DNA of 64,000 nt from the NCBI GenBank assembly GCA_951812285.1, contig OX638292.1, forward strand, positions 542,774-606,773, read 5' to 3'. The notes beneath the pieces were generated by a model, which saw only the letters and a list, made by a program, of their open reading frames with translations, was not told where the DNA came from and searched no databases. The stretch comes from an uncultured Dehalococcoidia bacterium (GTDB lineage Bacteria; Chloroflexota; Dehalococcoidia; Lucifugimonadales; UBA1127). A program made the translations under genes and the position numbers. Of the stretch, positions 33,162 through 42,799 are shown piece after piece; the stretch's first letter is position 1; each line of letters opens with the position of its first letter.

Positions 33162-36100
33162 ATGGTAAGGGCAAAGGACACCAGCAGCCACCGGCGCCGC
33201 TACTTGCAGCAACTCGAGGCTGCACAGCGAGCCGCCGCCGAGCGCGGGCTGTACTCCCCTGCCCATGAGCACGACAGTTGCGGCGTCGGCATGGTCGCCA
33301 ACATCCGCGGCAATCGCACGCACACAATCATCGAACAGGGCATCGAGGTGCTCATCAATCTGGAGCACCGCGGCGCCGAGTGCTGCGATCCGGACACGGG
33401 CGACGGCTCAGGCATCCTGTTCCAGGTGCCCGACGCCTTCTTCCAGCGCCACGCCCACTCGCTGGGCATCGCGTTGCCGAAGGAGGGCGAGTACGGCGTC
33501 GGCATGGTCTTCCTCCCGCAGGACGCACATCAGCGGGCGGAGTGCGAGAACGTCATCCGCGAGACCGTCGAGGCCGAGGGGCAGCGCTTCCTCGGCTGGC
33601 GCGACGTGCCGGTCGACGACACGCAGATCGGCTGGCTGGCGCGGACGAGGCAACCCGTGATCCGCCAGTTCTTCGTTGGCAGCGCACCCAACATCCCGGA
33701 CTCCGCGGCCTTCGAGCGCAAGCTGTACGTCGTCCGCCGCGTCATCGAGCAGACCTGCTTTGAGCGCAACCTTGGCGACGGCGAGAACTTCTACATCTGC
33801 AGCCTTTCCTGCAACCGCATCATCTACAAGGGGCTGATGAAGGCCTCGCAGATAGCGCAGTTCTACCAGGACATGAATGAACCGGAAGTGGCAAGCGCCT
33901 TCGCGATGGTGCACTCGCGGTTCAGTACCAACACGCTTGGCGCATGGCCGCTGGCGCACCCCTACCGCATGATCTGCCACAACGGCGAGATCAACACGCT
34001 GCGGGGGAACATCAATTTCATGCACGCCCGTTCTGCCTTCTTCGAATCGCCGTTGTTCGGCGACGACATGGAGAAGCTCAAGCCCATCATCGGCGACAAG
34101 CAGAGCGACACCGCGAGCCTCGACAACGCGCTGGAGCTCCTCTGCAGCACGGGCCGCTGGCTGCCCCACGCGATGCTCATGCTCATCCCCGAGGCGTGGA
34201 GCGACCGCATCCCCATGTCGCAGGAGAAGCGGGACTTCTACGAGTACCACTCCTGCCTGATGGAGCCGTGGGACGGCCCAGCGATGGTCGCCTTCACCGA
34301 CGGCCACAGCATTGGCGCGATTCTTGACCGGAACGGCCTGCGCCCGATGCGGTACCTCGTCACCAACGACGACCTGCTGGTGATGGCGTCGGAGACGGGC
34401 GTGCTGGACGTACCGCCGGACTCGGTCCGCTTCAAGTCGCGGCTGCAGCCCGGCAACATGTTCTACATCGACTTCGACCAGGGCCGCATCATTGAGGACG
34501 CCGAGATCAAGCACACGCTGGCCACCCGGCAGCCCTACGGCGAGTGGCTGCGCGAGAACGTCGTCGACCTGGAGAGCCTGCCGGAGCCGCGCCACGTCAA
34601 CGGCAACGACTTCGACACGCTGGTCGAGCGGCAGCGCGCCTTCGGCTACACGACCGAGGAGCTCGGCATTCTAATGCAGCCCATGGGCGAGACAGGGCAG
34701 GAGCCCGTCGGCTCAATGGGGAACGACGCCGCGCTGGCCATCCTGTCGGACCGCCCGCAGCCGCTGTTCAACTACTTCAAGCAGCTCTTCGCGCAGGTCA
34801 CCAACCCGCCGCTCGACGCCATACGCGAGGAGCTGGTCACCTCAGTCGTGACGTTCGTCGGCTCGGAGCAGAACCTCTTCGAGGAGACCCCGCTCCACTG
34901 CCGGCAGCTGCGAATCCAGGAACCGATCCTGACCAACGAGGAGCTGGAGAAGATCCGCGCGGCCGACCAGCCGGGCGTGAAGTCCGCGACCATCTCCACC
35001 ATCTTCCGTGCCGACGGCAGCGACGGTGGTCTCCATGAGGCGATCGAACGGGTGCGCCGGCAGGCGACGCGGGACATCGAGGACGGGGCCACGGTCCTCA
35101 TCCTGAGCGACCGCGGCGTCAACCGGGACTACGCGCCCATCCCGAGCCTGCTCGCCGTGTCAGCCGTGCACCACCACCTCATCCGCGAGGGCACTCGCGT
35201 CAAGGTGGGCCTCGTTCTCGAGACGGGGGAGCCGCGGGAGACGCACCACTACGCGTCGCTCATCGGCTACGGGGCGGGCGCGATCAACCCGTACCTCGCA
35301 CTTGAGAGCATCGCCGGTCTCGTGGAAGAGGGCCGCATTGACGGCCTGTCCGCGGAGAAGGCGCAGGGCAACTACATCAAGGCGGTGCACAAGGGCGTCA
35401 TCAAGGTGATGTCCAAGATGGGCATCTCCACCGTGCAGAGCTACCGCGGCGCGCAGGTCTTCGAGGCCATTGGGCTGAGCAAGGAACTGGTGGACGAATA
35501 CTTCACCTGGACGTCCTCGCGCATCGGCGGACTCACGCTTGAATCGCTGGAGGAAGAGGTCGTGCGGCGGCACCGGCGCGCCTACCCGGAGCACCGGCCC
35601 GTCGGTCTGCTCGACCTCGACAACCCCGGCGTCTACTACTGGCGGCGCAACGGCGAAGAGCACATGTGGAACCCGGACTCCATCTCCAAGCTGCAGCACG
35701 CATCGCGCCTGAATTCGCGGCGGATGTATGACGAGTTCGCGGAGATGTCTAACGAGGAGGAGGAGCACCGCAAGACGCTGCGCGGGCTGCTCAAGCTCAA
35801 GCCCGCCGAGGGCGGTCCCATCTCCGTTGACGAGGTTGAGCCGGTTGAGGAGATCCTGAAGCGGTTCGCGACGGGCGGAATCTCGCTTGGTTCCATCAGC
35901 CGCGAGGCGCACGAGGCGCTCGCCATCGCGATGAACCGCATGGGCGGGCGCAGCAACACCGGCGAGGGCGGCGAGGACCCGTCACGCTACGACCTTGATC
36001 CCAACGGCGACTCGCGCAACAGCGCTATCAAACAGGTGGCCTCGGGGCGCTTCGGCGTCACGACGGAGTACCTGGTCAACGCCAAGGACCTGCAGATCAA

Positions 36101-37775
36101 GATCGCGCAGGGCGCCAAGCCCGGCGAGGGCGGGCAGCTGCCCGGCCACAAGGTCAGCGAGTACATCGGCGCGATACGGCATACCACGCCCGGCGTGGAG
36201 CTCATCTCTCCGCCGCCGCACCACGACATCTACTCGATCGAGGACATCGCGCAACTCATCCACGACCTGAAGACGGCGAACCAGGACGCGCGCATCCACG
36301 TGAAGCTCGTCGCCGAGGTTGGCGTGGGCACGGTCGCGGCGGGCGTCGCCAAGGCCAAGGCCGATGTCGTGCTCATCAGCGGCGACAGCGGCGGCACGGG
36401 CGCATCGCCCGAGTCGTCCATCAAGCACGCGGGCGTCGCGTGGGAGCTGGGGTTGGCTGAGACGCAGCAGGTACTCGTGGCCAACGACCTCCGCAGCCGC
36501 ATCGTCGTGCAGACGGACGGTCAGATCAAGACGGGCCGCGACGTCGCCATCGCCGCGCTGCTCGGCGCGGACGAGTTTGGCGTCGCGACGGCCGCGCTCA
36601 TCGTGCTGGGTTGCATCTACCTGCGGAAGTGCCACCTGAACCTCTGCTCAGTCGGCATCGCCACACAGGACGAGGAGCTGCGCAAGCGTTTCGCGGGCAA
36701 CCCGCAGCACGTCGTCAACTACTTCACCTTCATGGCGGAGGACATGCGCCAAGTCATGGCGGAGATGGGCTTCCGCACAGTCAACGAGATGATCGGGCGC
36801 ACCGACAGACTCGACTGGAGCGGCGCGGAGGCGCACTGGAAGGCCAAGGGTCTAGACCTGAGCGCCATCCTGCACCGCGCAGAGACCATTCCGAGCATGG
36901 GGCCGGGAACGGGCACGTACCAGTGCGAGATGCAGGACCACAAACTGGACCTCTCCATCGACCACGAGCTCATTAGGCTGGCTCAGCAGGCGATCCTGCG
37001 CAAGGAGCCCGTCGAGATCGTGTTGCCAGTCAGCAACAGCGACCGTGCCGTCGGTGCGATGCTTGCCGGCGAGGTGACGAAGAAGTACCGCGGTGAGGGG
37101 CTGCCGCAGGACACCGTTTCCATTCGCCTCACGGGATCCGCGGGGCAGAGCTTCGGCGCATTCCTCTCCCGGGGAATCTCCCTCTACCTGGAGGGAGACT
37201 CCAACGACTACCTAGGCAAGGGCCTGTGCGGCGGGCGCATCGTGGCGGTGCCGCCCTCGCAGTCGACGTTCACGCCTGAGGAGAACGTCATCGTGGGCAA
37301 CGTGCTGCTCTACGGCGCCACGGGGGGCGACATCTACGTCCGCGGCGTTGCGGGCGAGCGCTTCGCCGTGCGCAATAGCGGCGCCAACGCGGTTGTCGAG
37401 GGCATCGGCGACCACGGGTGCGAGTACATGACGGGCGGGCGCGTGGTCGTGCTCGGGCCCACCGGGCGCAACTTCGGCGCGGGCATGAGCGGCGGCATCG
37501 CCTACGTGCTCGACGAGCAGGGCGACTTTGCCGACCGCTGCAACATGGACATGGTCGAGCTTGGCCCCGTGCAGGAGGAGTCGGATCTGGCAACGGTGCG
37601 GCTGCTCGTCGAAAACCAGGCGCAGTTGACGGGCAGCAGCCGGGCGCGCATGGTGCTCGACACGTGGGACACGGTCATCGAGCGGTTCGTGCGGGTCATG
37701 CCGCTTGCCTACAAGGAAATCCTGGAGCGGGAGCGGCAGCAGTCCGCGCACTCCGACGTGGTGGCGCATGGGTAA
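33162..37775 (+). CDS. gltB: Glutamate synthase (NADPH) large subunit
   Basis: 1537 residues, full length. The N-terminal nucleophile is Cys40 in HDSCGVGMVANI, so a 39-residue propeptide would be removed. The glutamine amidotransferase domain has NTLGAWPLAHPYRMICHNGE. The FMN/synthase domain has GEGGEDPSRY, ISGDSGGTGASPESSIKHAG and the 3Fe-4S cysteines in GCIYLRKCHLNLCSVG. The C-terminal GXGXG domain has GGDIYVRGVAGERFAVRNSG. It makes glutamate from glutamine and 2-oxoglutarate using electrons from GltD. It overlaps gltD by eight bases. Confidence 0.97.
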   Translation: MVRAKDTSSHRRRYLQQLEAAQRAAAERGLYSPAHEHDSCGVGMVANIRGNRTHTIIEQGIEVLINLEHRGAECCDPDTGDGSGILFQVPDAFFQRHAHSLGIALPKEGEYGVGMVFLPQDAHQRAECENVIRETVEAEGQRFLGWRDVPVDDTQIGWLARTRQPVIRQFFVGSAPNIPDSAAFERKLYVVRRVIEQTCFERNLGDGENFYICSLSCNRIIYKGLMKASQIAQFYQDMNEPEVASAFAMVHSRFSTNTLGAWPLAHPYRMICHNGEINTLRGNINFMHARSAFFESPLFGDDMEKLKPIIGDKQSDTASLDNALELLCSTGRWLPHAMLMLIPEAWSDRIPMSQEKRDFYEYHSCLMEPWDGPAMVAFTDGHSIGAILDRNGLRPMRYLVTNDDLLVMASETGVLDVPPDSVRFKSRLQPGNMFYIDFDQGRIIEDAEIKHTLATRQPYGEWLRENVVDLESLPEPRHVNGNDFDTLVERQRAFGYTTEELGILMQPMGETGQEPVGSMGNDAALAILSDRPQPLFNYFKQLFAQVTNPPLDAIREELVTSVVTFVGSEQNLFEETPLHCRQLRIQEPILTNEELEKIRAADQPGVKSATISTIFRADGSDGGLHEAIERVRRQATRDIEDGATVLILSDRGVNRDYAPIPSLLAVSAVHHHLIREGTRVKVGLVLETGEPRETHHYASLIGYGAGAINPYLALESIAGLVEEGRIDGLSAEKAQGNYIKAVHKGVIKVMSKMGISTVQSYRGAQVFEAIGLSKELVDEYFTWTSSRIGGLTLESLEEEVVRRHRRAYPEHRPVGLLDLDNPGVYYWRRNGEEHMWNPDSISKLQHASRLNSRRMYDEFAEMSNEEEEHRKTLRGLLKLKPAEGGPISVDEVEPVEEILKRFATGGISLGSISREAHEALAIAMNRMGGRSNTGEGGEDPSRYDLDPNGDSRNSAIKQVASGRFGVTTEYLVNAKDLQIKIAQGAKPGEGGQLPGHKVSEYIGAIRHTTPGVELISPPPHHDIYSIEDIAQLIHDLKTANQDARIHVKLVAEVGVGTVAAGVAKAKADVVLISGDSGGTGASPESSIKHAGVAWELGLAETQQVLVANDLRSRIVVQTDGQIKTGRDVAIAALLGADEFGVATAALIVLGCIYLRKCHLNLCSVGIATQDEELRKRFAGNPQHVVNYFTFMAEDMRQVMAEMGFRTVNEMIGRTDRLDWSGAEAHWKAKGLDLSAILHRAETIPSMGPGTGTYQCEMQDHKLDLSIDHELIRLAQQAILRKEPVEIVLPVSNSDRAVGAMLAGEVTKKYRGEGLPQDTVSIRLTGSAGQSFGAFLSRGISLYLEGDSNDYLGKGLCGGRIVAVPPSQSTFTPEENVIVGNVLLYGATGGDIYVRGVAGERFAVRNSGANAVVEGIGDHGCEYMTGGRVVVLGPTGRNFGAGMSGGIAYVLDEQGDFADRCNMDMVELGPVQEESDLATVRLLVENQAQLTGSSRARMVLDTWDTVIERFVRVMPLAYKEILERERQQSAHSDVVAHG

Positions 37776-39222
37776 GCCGACCGGCTTCACGGAGTTCAAC
37801 CGGCAAGGTCCTCCACGCGAGCCAACCACCGAGCGGGTCAAGCACTACCGCGAGATCTACCTGCCGTGGGCTGAGGAGCAGAGCCGCACGCAGGGAGCAC
37901 GGTGCATGAACTGCGCCATTCCCTTCTGCCACAACGGCTGCCCCCTCGGCAACCTCATCCCTGACTGGAACGACCTCGTGTACCGGGGCCGCTGGCGCGA
38001 GGCGCTGGAGGCGCTGCATTCCACCAACAACTTCCCGGAGTTCACGGGCCGCATCTGCCCCGCGCCTTGCGAGGCGGCCTGCACCCTCGCAATAAACGCC
38101 GATGCCGTCACCATCGAGTACATAGAGAAGGCGATCGCCGACAAGGCATGGGATGAGGGCTGGGTCACGCCGCAGCCGCCTGAGAGGCGGACAGGCAAGC
38201 GGGTGGCAGTCGTTGGCTCTGGCCCGGCGGGCATGGCGGCGGCGGCGCAGCTCAACCACGCCGGCCACCTGGTCACGGTGTACGAGCGGGCGGAGGTCAT
38301 CGGTGGGTTGCTGCGCCTCGGCATTCCGGACTTCAAGCTGGAGAAGCATGTTGTGCAACGGCGCGTCGACCAGATGGCGGAGGAGGGCGTCACCTTCGTC
38401 ACCAACGCGCACGTCGGTGTGAACATCCTGGCGACAGACCTGCTGAACGAGTTCGACGCCATCGTCCTGACGGGCGGCTCGACAGTCGCGCGGGACCTGC
38501 CGGTCCCCGGCCGCGAGCTCGACGGCATCCACTTCGCGATGGACTACCTCACCATGCAGAACCGCGCCAACGCGGGCGTGGAGTACTCCGAGGAGGAGTT
38601 CATCACTGCCAACGGCAAGCGCGTGGTCATCCTCGGCGGCGGCGACACCGGCGCGGACTGCCTCGGCACAGCGCACCGGCAGGGAGCGCTGTCGGTCCAC
38701 CAGTTCGAGTTGCTGCCGGAGCCGCCGGAAGAGCGCGCCGCCAACAACCCGTGGCCCCAGTGGCCGCTCATCATGCGTTCGTCCGGGGCGCACGAGGAAG
38801 GCGGCATCCGCGACTACAGCATCCAGACCAAGCACTTCTCCGGCAGCGACGGCAAGGTCGAGCGCCTGCACGCCGTCCGACTCGAGTGGGGCCCGCCGGA
38901 CGCCTCTGGCCGGCCCACGATGACGGAGATACCGGGCTCTGAATTCGAGGTTGAGACGGAGTTGGTGCTCTTCGCGCTGGGCTTTCTGTACCCGGAGCGG
39001 GAGACGATGCTGACGCAACTCGGCGTCGAGCTGGACGGGCGCGGCAACGTCGCCACCAACCGTGACCGGATGACCAGCGTCCCGGGCATCTTCGCGGCGG
39101 GTGACATGCACCGGGGGCAGTCGCTGGTGGTCTGGGCCCTCGCGGAGGGCCGGCAGGCGGCGCATGGCGTCGACAAGTACCTGATGGGCGCTACGGAGCT
39201 TCCTGCGCCACTGGCGCTGTAG
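37768..39222 (+). CDS. gltD: Glutamate synthase (NADPH) small subunit
   Basis: 484 residues. Two 4Fe-4S cysteine groups, ARCMNCAIPFCHNGCPLGN and GRICPAPCEAACT, precede the FAD site VVGSGPAGMAAAAQLNHAGH and the NADPH site VILGGGDTGADC; AAGDMHRGQSLVVWA closes the FAD domain. It passes electrons from NADPH to the large subunit. The ATG lies inside the end of gltB (gcATGGGTAA), so the two are translationally coupled. Confidence 0.97.
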   Translation: MGKPTGFTEFNRQGPPREPTTERVKHYREIYLPWAEEQSRTQGARCMNCAIPFCHNGCPLGNLIPDWNDLVYRGRWREALEALHSTNNFPEFTGRICPAPCEAACTLAINADAVTIEYIEKAIADKAWDEGWVTPQPPERRTGKRVAVVGSGPAGMAAAAQLNHAGHLVTVYERAEVIGGLLRLGIPDFKLEKHVVQRRVDQMAEEGVTFVTNAHVGVNILATDLLNEFDAIVLTGGSTVARDLPVPGRELDGIHFAMDYLTMQNRANAGVEYSEEEFITANGKRVVILGGGDTGADCLGTAHRQGALSVHQFELLPEPPEERAANNPWPQWPLIMRSSGAHEEGGIRDYSIQTKHFSGSDGKVERLHAVRLEWGPPDASGRPTMTEIPGSEFEVETELVLFALGFLYPERETMLTQLGVELDGRGNVATNRDRMTSVPGIFAAGDMHRGQSLVVWALAEGRQAAHGVDKYLMGATELPAPLAL

Positions 39223-39239
39223 TCCCCCTCACCCACCCT

Positions 39240-39268
39240 TTGAGCCGCGCCATGTCCTGCTGTATGAT
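39240..39268 (+). promoter_or_regulatory. Promoter of the dehalogenase-like gene, leaderless geometry
   Basis: TTGAGC (39240-39245), a 17-base spacer and TATGAT (39263-39268). The -10 box ends six bases before the ATG, so transcription should begin at the start codon; no SD is present. Confidence 0.6.
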
Positions 39269-39274
39269 TCCCCT

Positions 39275-40138
39275 ATGAACACTGAGACCCAGTACGCGGA
39301 AGTCAACGGCATTCGCATCGCCTACGAACGTGACGGCAGCGGCTTCCCGCTTCTGCTCCTCCATGGCTACCCCGAGACTCGCCGCATGTGGCGCACCGTT
39401 GCGAGCGCCCTCACGGAGCGCTTCGACGTCGTGAACATGGACCTGCGCGGCTACGGCGAGTCCGACCGGCCCGACGACCCCGATGGCTACGACAAGCGCA
39501 AGATGGGCGAGGATGCATTCGCCTTGGCTCGGAGCCTCGGATGGGAGCGCTACCTCATCGCCGGCCATGACCGCGGCGGGCGTGCGTCGCGGAGATTGGC
39601 GGCGGACCACCCGGAGGCGCTTGTGGGCGCGTCGCTGCTGGACATCCTCCCGATGGAGTACGTGTTCGACCAGGGTCGGGACGGGTACGCACGGCGATAC
39701 TGGCACTGGTACTTCTTCCTCCAGCGCGGCCTCCCCGAACGGCTCATCAAGCAGGACCCGACGGGATTCCTTACGCAGCTCTTCCACCGCCGTGGCGAAG
39801 TGCTGGATCCGGAGAACGTCGCCCACTACATCGAGTCCTTTGCGACGCCCGGAAGCGTCGAGGCCATCTTGTCCGACTACCGCACTGCCTTCGAGGTCGA
39901 CAGGCCGCGATGGATCGAGGAGGTTGGCGCGGGCCATAAGATCACGGTGCCGCTGCAGGTGCTGTGGGGCGAGCTCGGCAACATCAACGACGAGCCCGCA
40001 CTGGACGTGTGGCGCAACGTCGCGGAGGACGTGCGCGGCTCGGTGGTGATGGGGTCGGGGCACTACATCCCGGAGGAGCAGCCGCAGGAGGTCATCCGTC
40101 TGCTGAACGAGTTTGCCGACGAGCTAGGGCTGCCGTGA
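39275..40138 (+). CDS. Alpha/beta hydrolase, probable haloacetate (fluoroacetate) dehalogenase
   Basis: 287 residues. The nucleophile elbow is GHDRGGR, with Asp99 instead of Ser and Arg100 and Arg103 positioned as carboxylate-binding arginines. The remaining residues match the fluoroacetate dehalogenase pattern in order and spacing: Asp123 (LLDILP) as acid, His144-Trp145 (RYWHWYFF) and a Tyr near 202 (SDYRTAF) as halide pocket, and His263 (SGHYIPEEQ) as base. Epoxide hydrolases share the Asp nucleophile but lack this His-Trp pair. It would remove halide from a 2-haloacid. Single-gene unit after gltD. Confidence 0.82.
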   Translation: MNTETQYAEVNGIRIAYERDGSGFPLLLLHGYPETRRMWRTVASALTERFDVVNMDLRGYGESDRPDDPDGYDKRKMGEDAFALARSLGWERYLIAGHDRGGRASRRLAADHPEALVGASLLDILPMEYVFDQGRDGYARRYWHWYFFLQRGLPERLIKQDPTGFLTQLFHRRGEVLDPENVAHYIESFATPGSVEAILSDYRTAFEVDRPRWIEEVGAGHKITVPLQVLWGELGNINDEPALDVWRNVAEDVRGSVVMGSGHYIPEEQPQEVIRLLNEFADELGLP

Positions 40139-40202
40139 AGGTACGATAGACTCGAGACTTGCCGCGGGCGCGATGCCGGTCCGCGGCGGGAGGGAGGGTA
40201 CT

Positions 40203-40634
40203 GTGGAACACCCGGACTTTGATCGAGCGGAGCTGCCGGAGCTTGCCGACTACGTGGCGATGTGGCTTCTCGGCATGCGCGACTGGTGCTCCACGTGCCA
40301 TGGCCGCGGCAACGTGGCCGACGTCATGGCGCCCTCCGACTCCACGAAGACCGTCCGCTGCGACAAGTGCCTGGGCCGCCGATGGCAGGGCGCCATCGAC
40401 CTGGAGCGGCTGCTGGTGGCGCTCACCCACCACCGCCGGAAGCTCACGCTGAACGTCTCCTACAGCCCGCACGGCTACGTTGTTTGGTCGGCGGAGGACA
40501 CCGATGGCGGCGAATTCGTGCAGGAAAGCGACCCGCTGCACGCTGCCTACCGGCTGGGCGCCAAGGTCATCGCGAAGCTGGAGGCAGCTGGCACGCTGAC
40601 CCGCGCGCACCCTTCGGACTACATCGACCACTAG
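40203..40634 (+). CDS. Hypothetical protein with a DnaJ-like double zinc knuckle
   Basis: 143 residues. The only recognisable feature is WCSTCHGRGN near residue 30 and RCDKCLGRRW about 22 residues later, the paired CxxC knuckles of DnaJ-type zinc fingers. The C-terminal half (residues 70-143) is a mixed alpha/beta domain without a family I can name. The start is a GTG preceded by GGGAGGGAGGG. Similar knuckles occur in the Zn-finger/CAP protein at 8566. Probably soluble; function unknown. Confidence 0.7.
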   Translation: MEHPDFDRAELPELADYVAMWLLGMRDWCSTCHGRGNVADVMAPSDSTKTVRCDKCLGRRWQGAIDLERLLVALTHHRRKLTLNVSYSPHGYVVWSAEDTDGGEFVQESDPLHAAYRLGAKVIAKLEAAGTLTRAHPSDYIDH

Positions 40635-40823
40635 AGAACTCGCGTCGCCACGTGGTCGCTGCATGCGCGTCGCGGAAGCGACCGACTCACGGCCGGGGCG
40701 CTTCTTCGACTGACGACAGGGATCGATTTGAGCCTATGCATGCCCCCTTTCCGTAGCTACCTGCACTCCCTCCCCGTCTTGCATTGCAGCCCTCGGTTGA
40801 CTTGGCGCAGTGGTTTTTCACAA
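40635..40823. other. Intergenic stretch before the receptor-gene control region
   Basis: Together with the control elements to 40996 this is a 362-base gap. This part holds no supported gene or structure. Confidence 0.4.
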
Positions 40824-40839
40824 CGTGACGAAAATCACA
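40824..40839. promoter_or_regulatory. CRP/FNR-family-like binding site
   Basis: CGTGACGAAAATCACA matches TGTGA-N6-TCACA with one mismatch. Its centre lies about 100 bases upstream of the predicted transcription start of the first solute-receptor gene, a distance used by class I CRP sites. Confidence 0.4.
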
Positions 40840-40898
40840 CCTACCCGCAAGCCGTCGTGATGAACAATTGTGATATTCGTAACAACAACAACGAGTTA

Positions 40899-40927
40899 TT
40901 GACATTCCAAATCTAGCTGTGTAGGGT
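40899..40927 (+). promoter_or_regulatory. Promoter of the first solute-receptor gene
   Basis: TTGACA (40899-40904), a 17-base spacer and TAGGGT (40922-40927). The spacer contains CTAGCTGTG immediately before the -10 box, as does the promoter at 44855. Confidence 0.65.
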
Positions 40928-40996
40928 ATCGTGCAAATCGGGCGTGCTTGGAACTGTTCCTTGTATGCATGTGTCCATAGAAGGAGGGGGGATGCC

Positions 40997-42763
40997 ATGA
41001 AAAGGCGAGACCGCACCACACTTCTGCCACTTCTCATCTTCATACTGGCCGCTGCGACGGTCTTCTCGGCTTGTGGCGGAGATGACGAAGGCGCCGCAGC
41101 CCCGACCGGCGACGTGCCTGACTCCGGCACCGTCGCACCGACCGCCGTGCCCGACACGGCCACGGACCCCGCTCCAGTCGAAGCTATGGGCGATCCGGTG
41201 GTGGAGCGACTGATCATTTCCACGGCGGCTCCGACGGTTGAGACCAACAATCCGTGGCGCTATGAGAGCCCGCGTGGACCATGGTTCTTCGCGTTGACCA
41301 ACGAATCGCTTCTTGCCGGCGACGCCGACACGGGTGAACACGTCCCGCAGCTCGCCGAATCGTGGACCATCGAGCCCGACGGGGTATCGGTGCGCTGGAA
41401 GTTGCGCGAGGGCGTCCGGTTCCACGGAGACAACGGGGACTTTACCTCCGCGGACCTGGTCGCGATGATTGCGAACCACAGCGCTGACGACTCCCGTCAC
41501 AGCCACAGGTCGCAGTACCGGGCCGTCACCCCGGAGGTCGTCAGTGACTACGAGGTCGTCTACCGCATTTCCAAGAGCAACCCGGAGATCCTGAACAACT
41601 CCTCATCGTGGAACGTGATTTCCGGAGAGCCCTACAGCGCGAAGGACATGGAAGCGCTGGGCGGCGACCCCGATTTGACTTCCCGGCCGCCAGCAGGAAC
41701 GGGCGCCTACCAGTTCCTCGAGCGCAACCAGGGAGTGGACTTTGTTGTGGAACGGGTGGACTACGAGCACTGGCGCTACCAGCCGGACTGGGAGGAAGTG
41801 GAGATCCGGTTCTCCAGCGAGGCCTCCACTCGGTTGGCGTCCTTGCTGACTGAGGAGATCCACGTCACCGTGCTGCCGCTGGACCTGCAGAATCAGGCAG
41901 AGGAAGCGGGGATGGCAGTCGCAACAGGACAGGTGCTCACCCGGGAGCGGTCCGGCATGTTCCAGGGGCCTATCCTCGACAAGAATTACGCTGATTACGA
42001 AGCGCAGGGGACCGCGTGCGGCTACGCGAACTGTGAAGACGCTCTTCTGGACGTCCGCGTCCGCAAAGCCCTGGCCAAGGCCGTAGACAGGGGCGCCATC
42101 AACAATGCCTTCTTCGGAGGCAAGGGCGTCGAGGTCCACAACCCGCACTTTGTTCCCACCCGCTCCTACTGGAACCCTGAGTGGGACCGTCGGTTCGATG
42201 AGGAGTACGGCTACAACCCGGAGGCCGCCATGGCCCTGCTGGCCGAGGCCGGCTACGGGCCCGACAACCCTCTGCACCTCCAGGTTGACGTAACGGGCTC
42301 CAGCGGACTGCCTGAGAAGCAGGACGTCATGGAAGCGATGGCCGGTTACTTCAACGACGTCGGCATCAAGACCGAGCTCGACGTTCGGGACCCGACCATC
42401 ACGAGGGCAGCGTCCCGTCGCTTTGACTTTGGCAACCGGATCATCTACATGACCAGCAACATCGTCGACCTCCAGGCCTTCCGCGTGCACCACTGCTCGT
42501 GCGAATCGCCCCGCAGCGGTTTCGAGTTGAAGGAGATGGATGAGACGATTGCGTACCACCGGGCGGTGATCGAGACCGAAGAGGTGTTCCGGCGGATGCG
42601 AGAGACCGGTGACATTACTTTCGATCTGCACATCGCGATTCCGATTGTTTGGAAGCCGGAGGAGCTCCTGTACAACCCCAACGTCGTGGCATCTTACGAG
42701 TGGTCCGGGGTGCCACTGGGAACAGTCAGTCACTTTGAGCGCTTCATAGCGGTCAGGAAGTAG
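40997..42763 (+). CDS. Family-5 (peptide/nickel type) ABC substrate-binding lipoprotein
   Basis: 588 residues. Signal peptide with lipobox TVFSACGG, then a Thr/Ala/Pro-rich linker and the SBP_bac_5 fold: NNPWRYESPRGPWFF, WTIEPDGVSVRWKLREGVRF, then VRKALAKAVDRGAINNAFFG. It captures an oligopeptide-, sugar- or organic-solute-like ligand outside the membrane. No permease or ATPase gene of the family is in the window, so it is an orphan receptor. Followed after 36 bases by a paralogue. The ATG has AAGGAGGGGGGATGCC before it. Confidence 0.9.
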   Translation: MKRRDRTTLLPLLIFILAAATVFSACGGDDEGAAAPTGDVPDSGTVAPTAVPDTATDPAPVEAMGDPVVERLIISTAAPTVETNNPWRYESPRGPWFFALTNESLLAGDADTGEHVPQLAESWTIEPDGVSVRWKLREGVRFHGDNGDFTSADLVAMIANHSADDSRHSHRSQYRAVTPEVVSDYEVVYRISKSNPEILNNSSSWNVISGEPYSAKDMEALGGDPDLTSRPPAGTGAYQFLERNQGVDFVVERVDYEHWRYQPDWEEVEIRFSSEASTRLASLLTEEIHVTVLPLDLQNQAEEAGMAVATGQVLTRERSGMFQGPILDKNYADYEAQGTACGYANCEDALLDVRVRKALAKAVDRGAINNAFFGGKGVEVHNPHFVPTRSYWNPEWDRRFDEEYGYNPEAAMALLAEAGYGPDNPLHLQVDVTGSSGLPEKQDVMEAMAGYFNDVGIKTELDVRDPTITRAASRRFDFGNRIIYMTSNIVDLQAFRVHHCSCESPRSGFELKEMDETIAYHRAVIETEEVFRRMRETGDITFDLHIAIPIVWKPEELLYNPNVVASYEWSGVPLGTVSHFERFIAVRK

Positions 42764-42799
42764 TCCAGAATACATCACGGAGAGAATGGGGGGTGTTAC

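Noticed and set aside
33408..34595. A 395-codon minus-strand frame inside gltB
   Set aside because: Antisense of gltB, no start context or domain.
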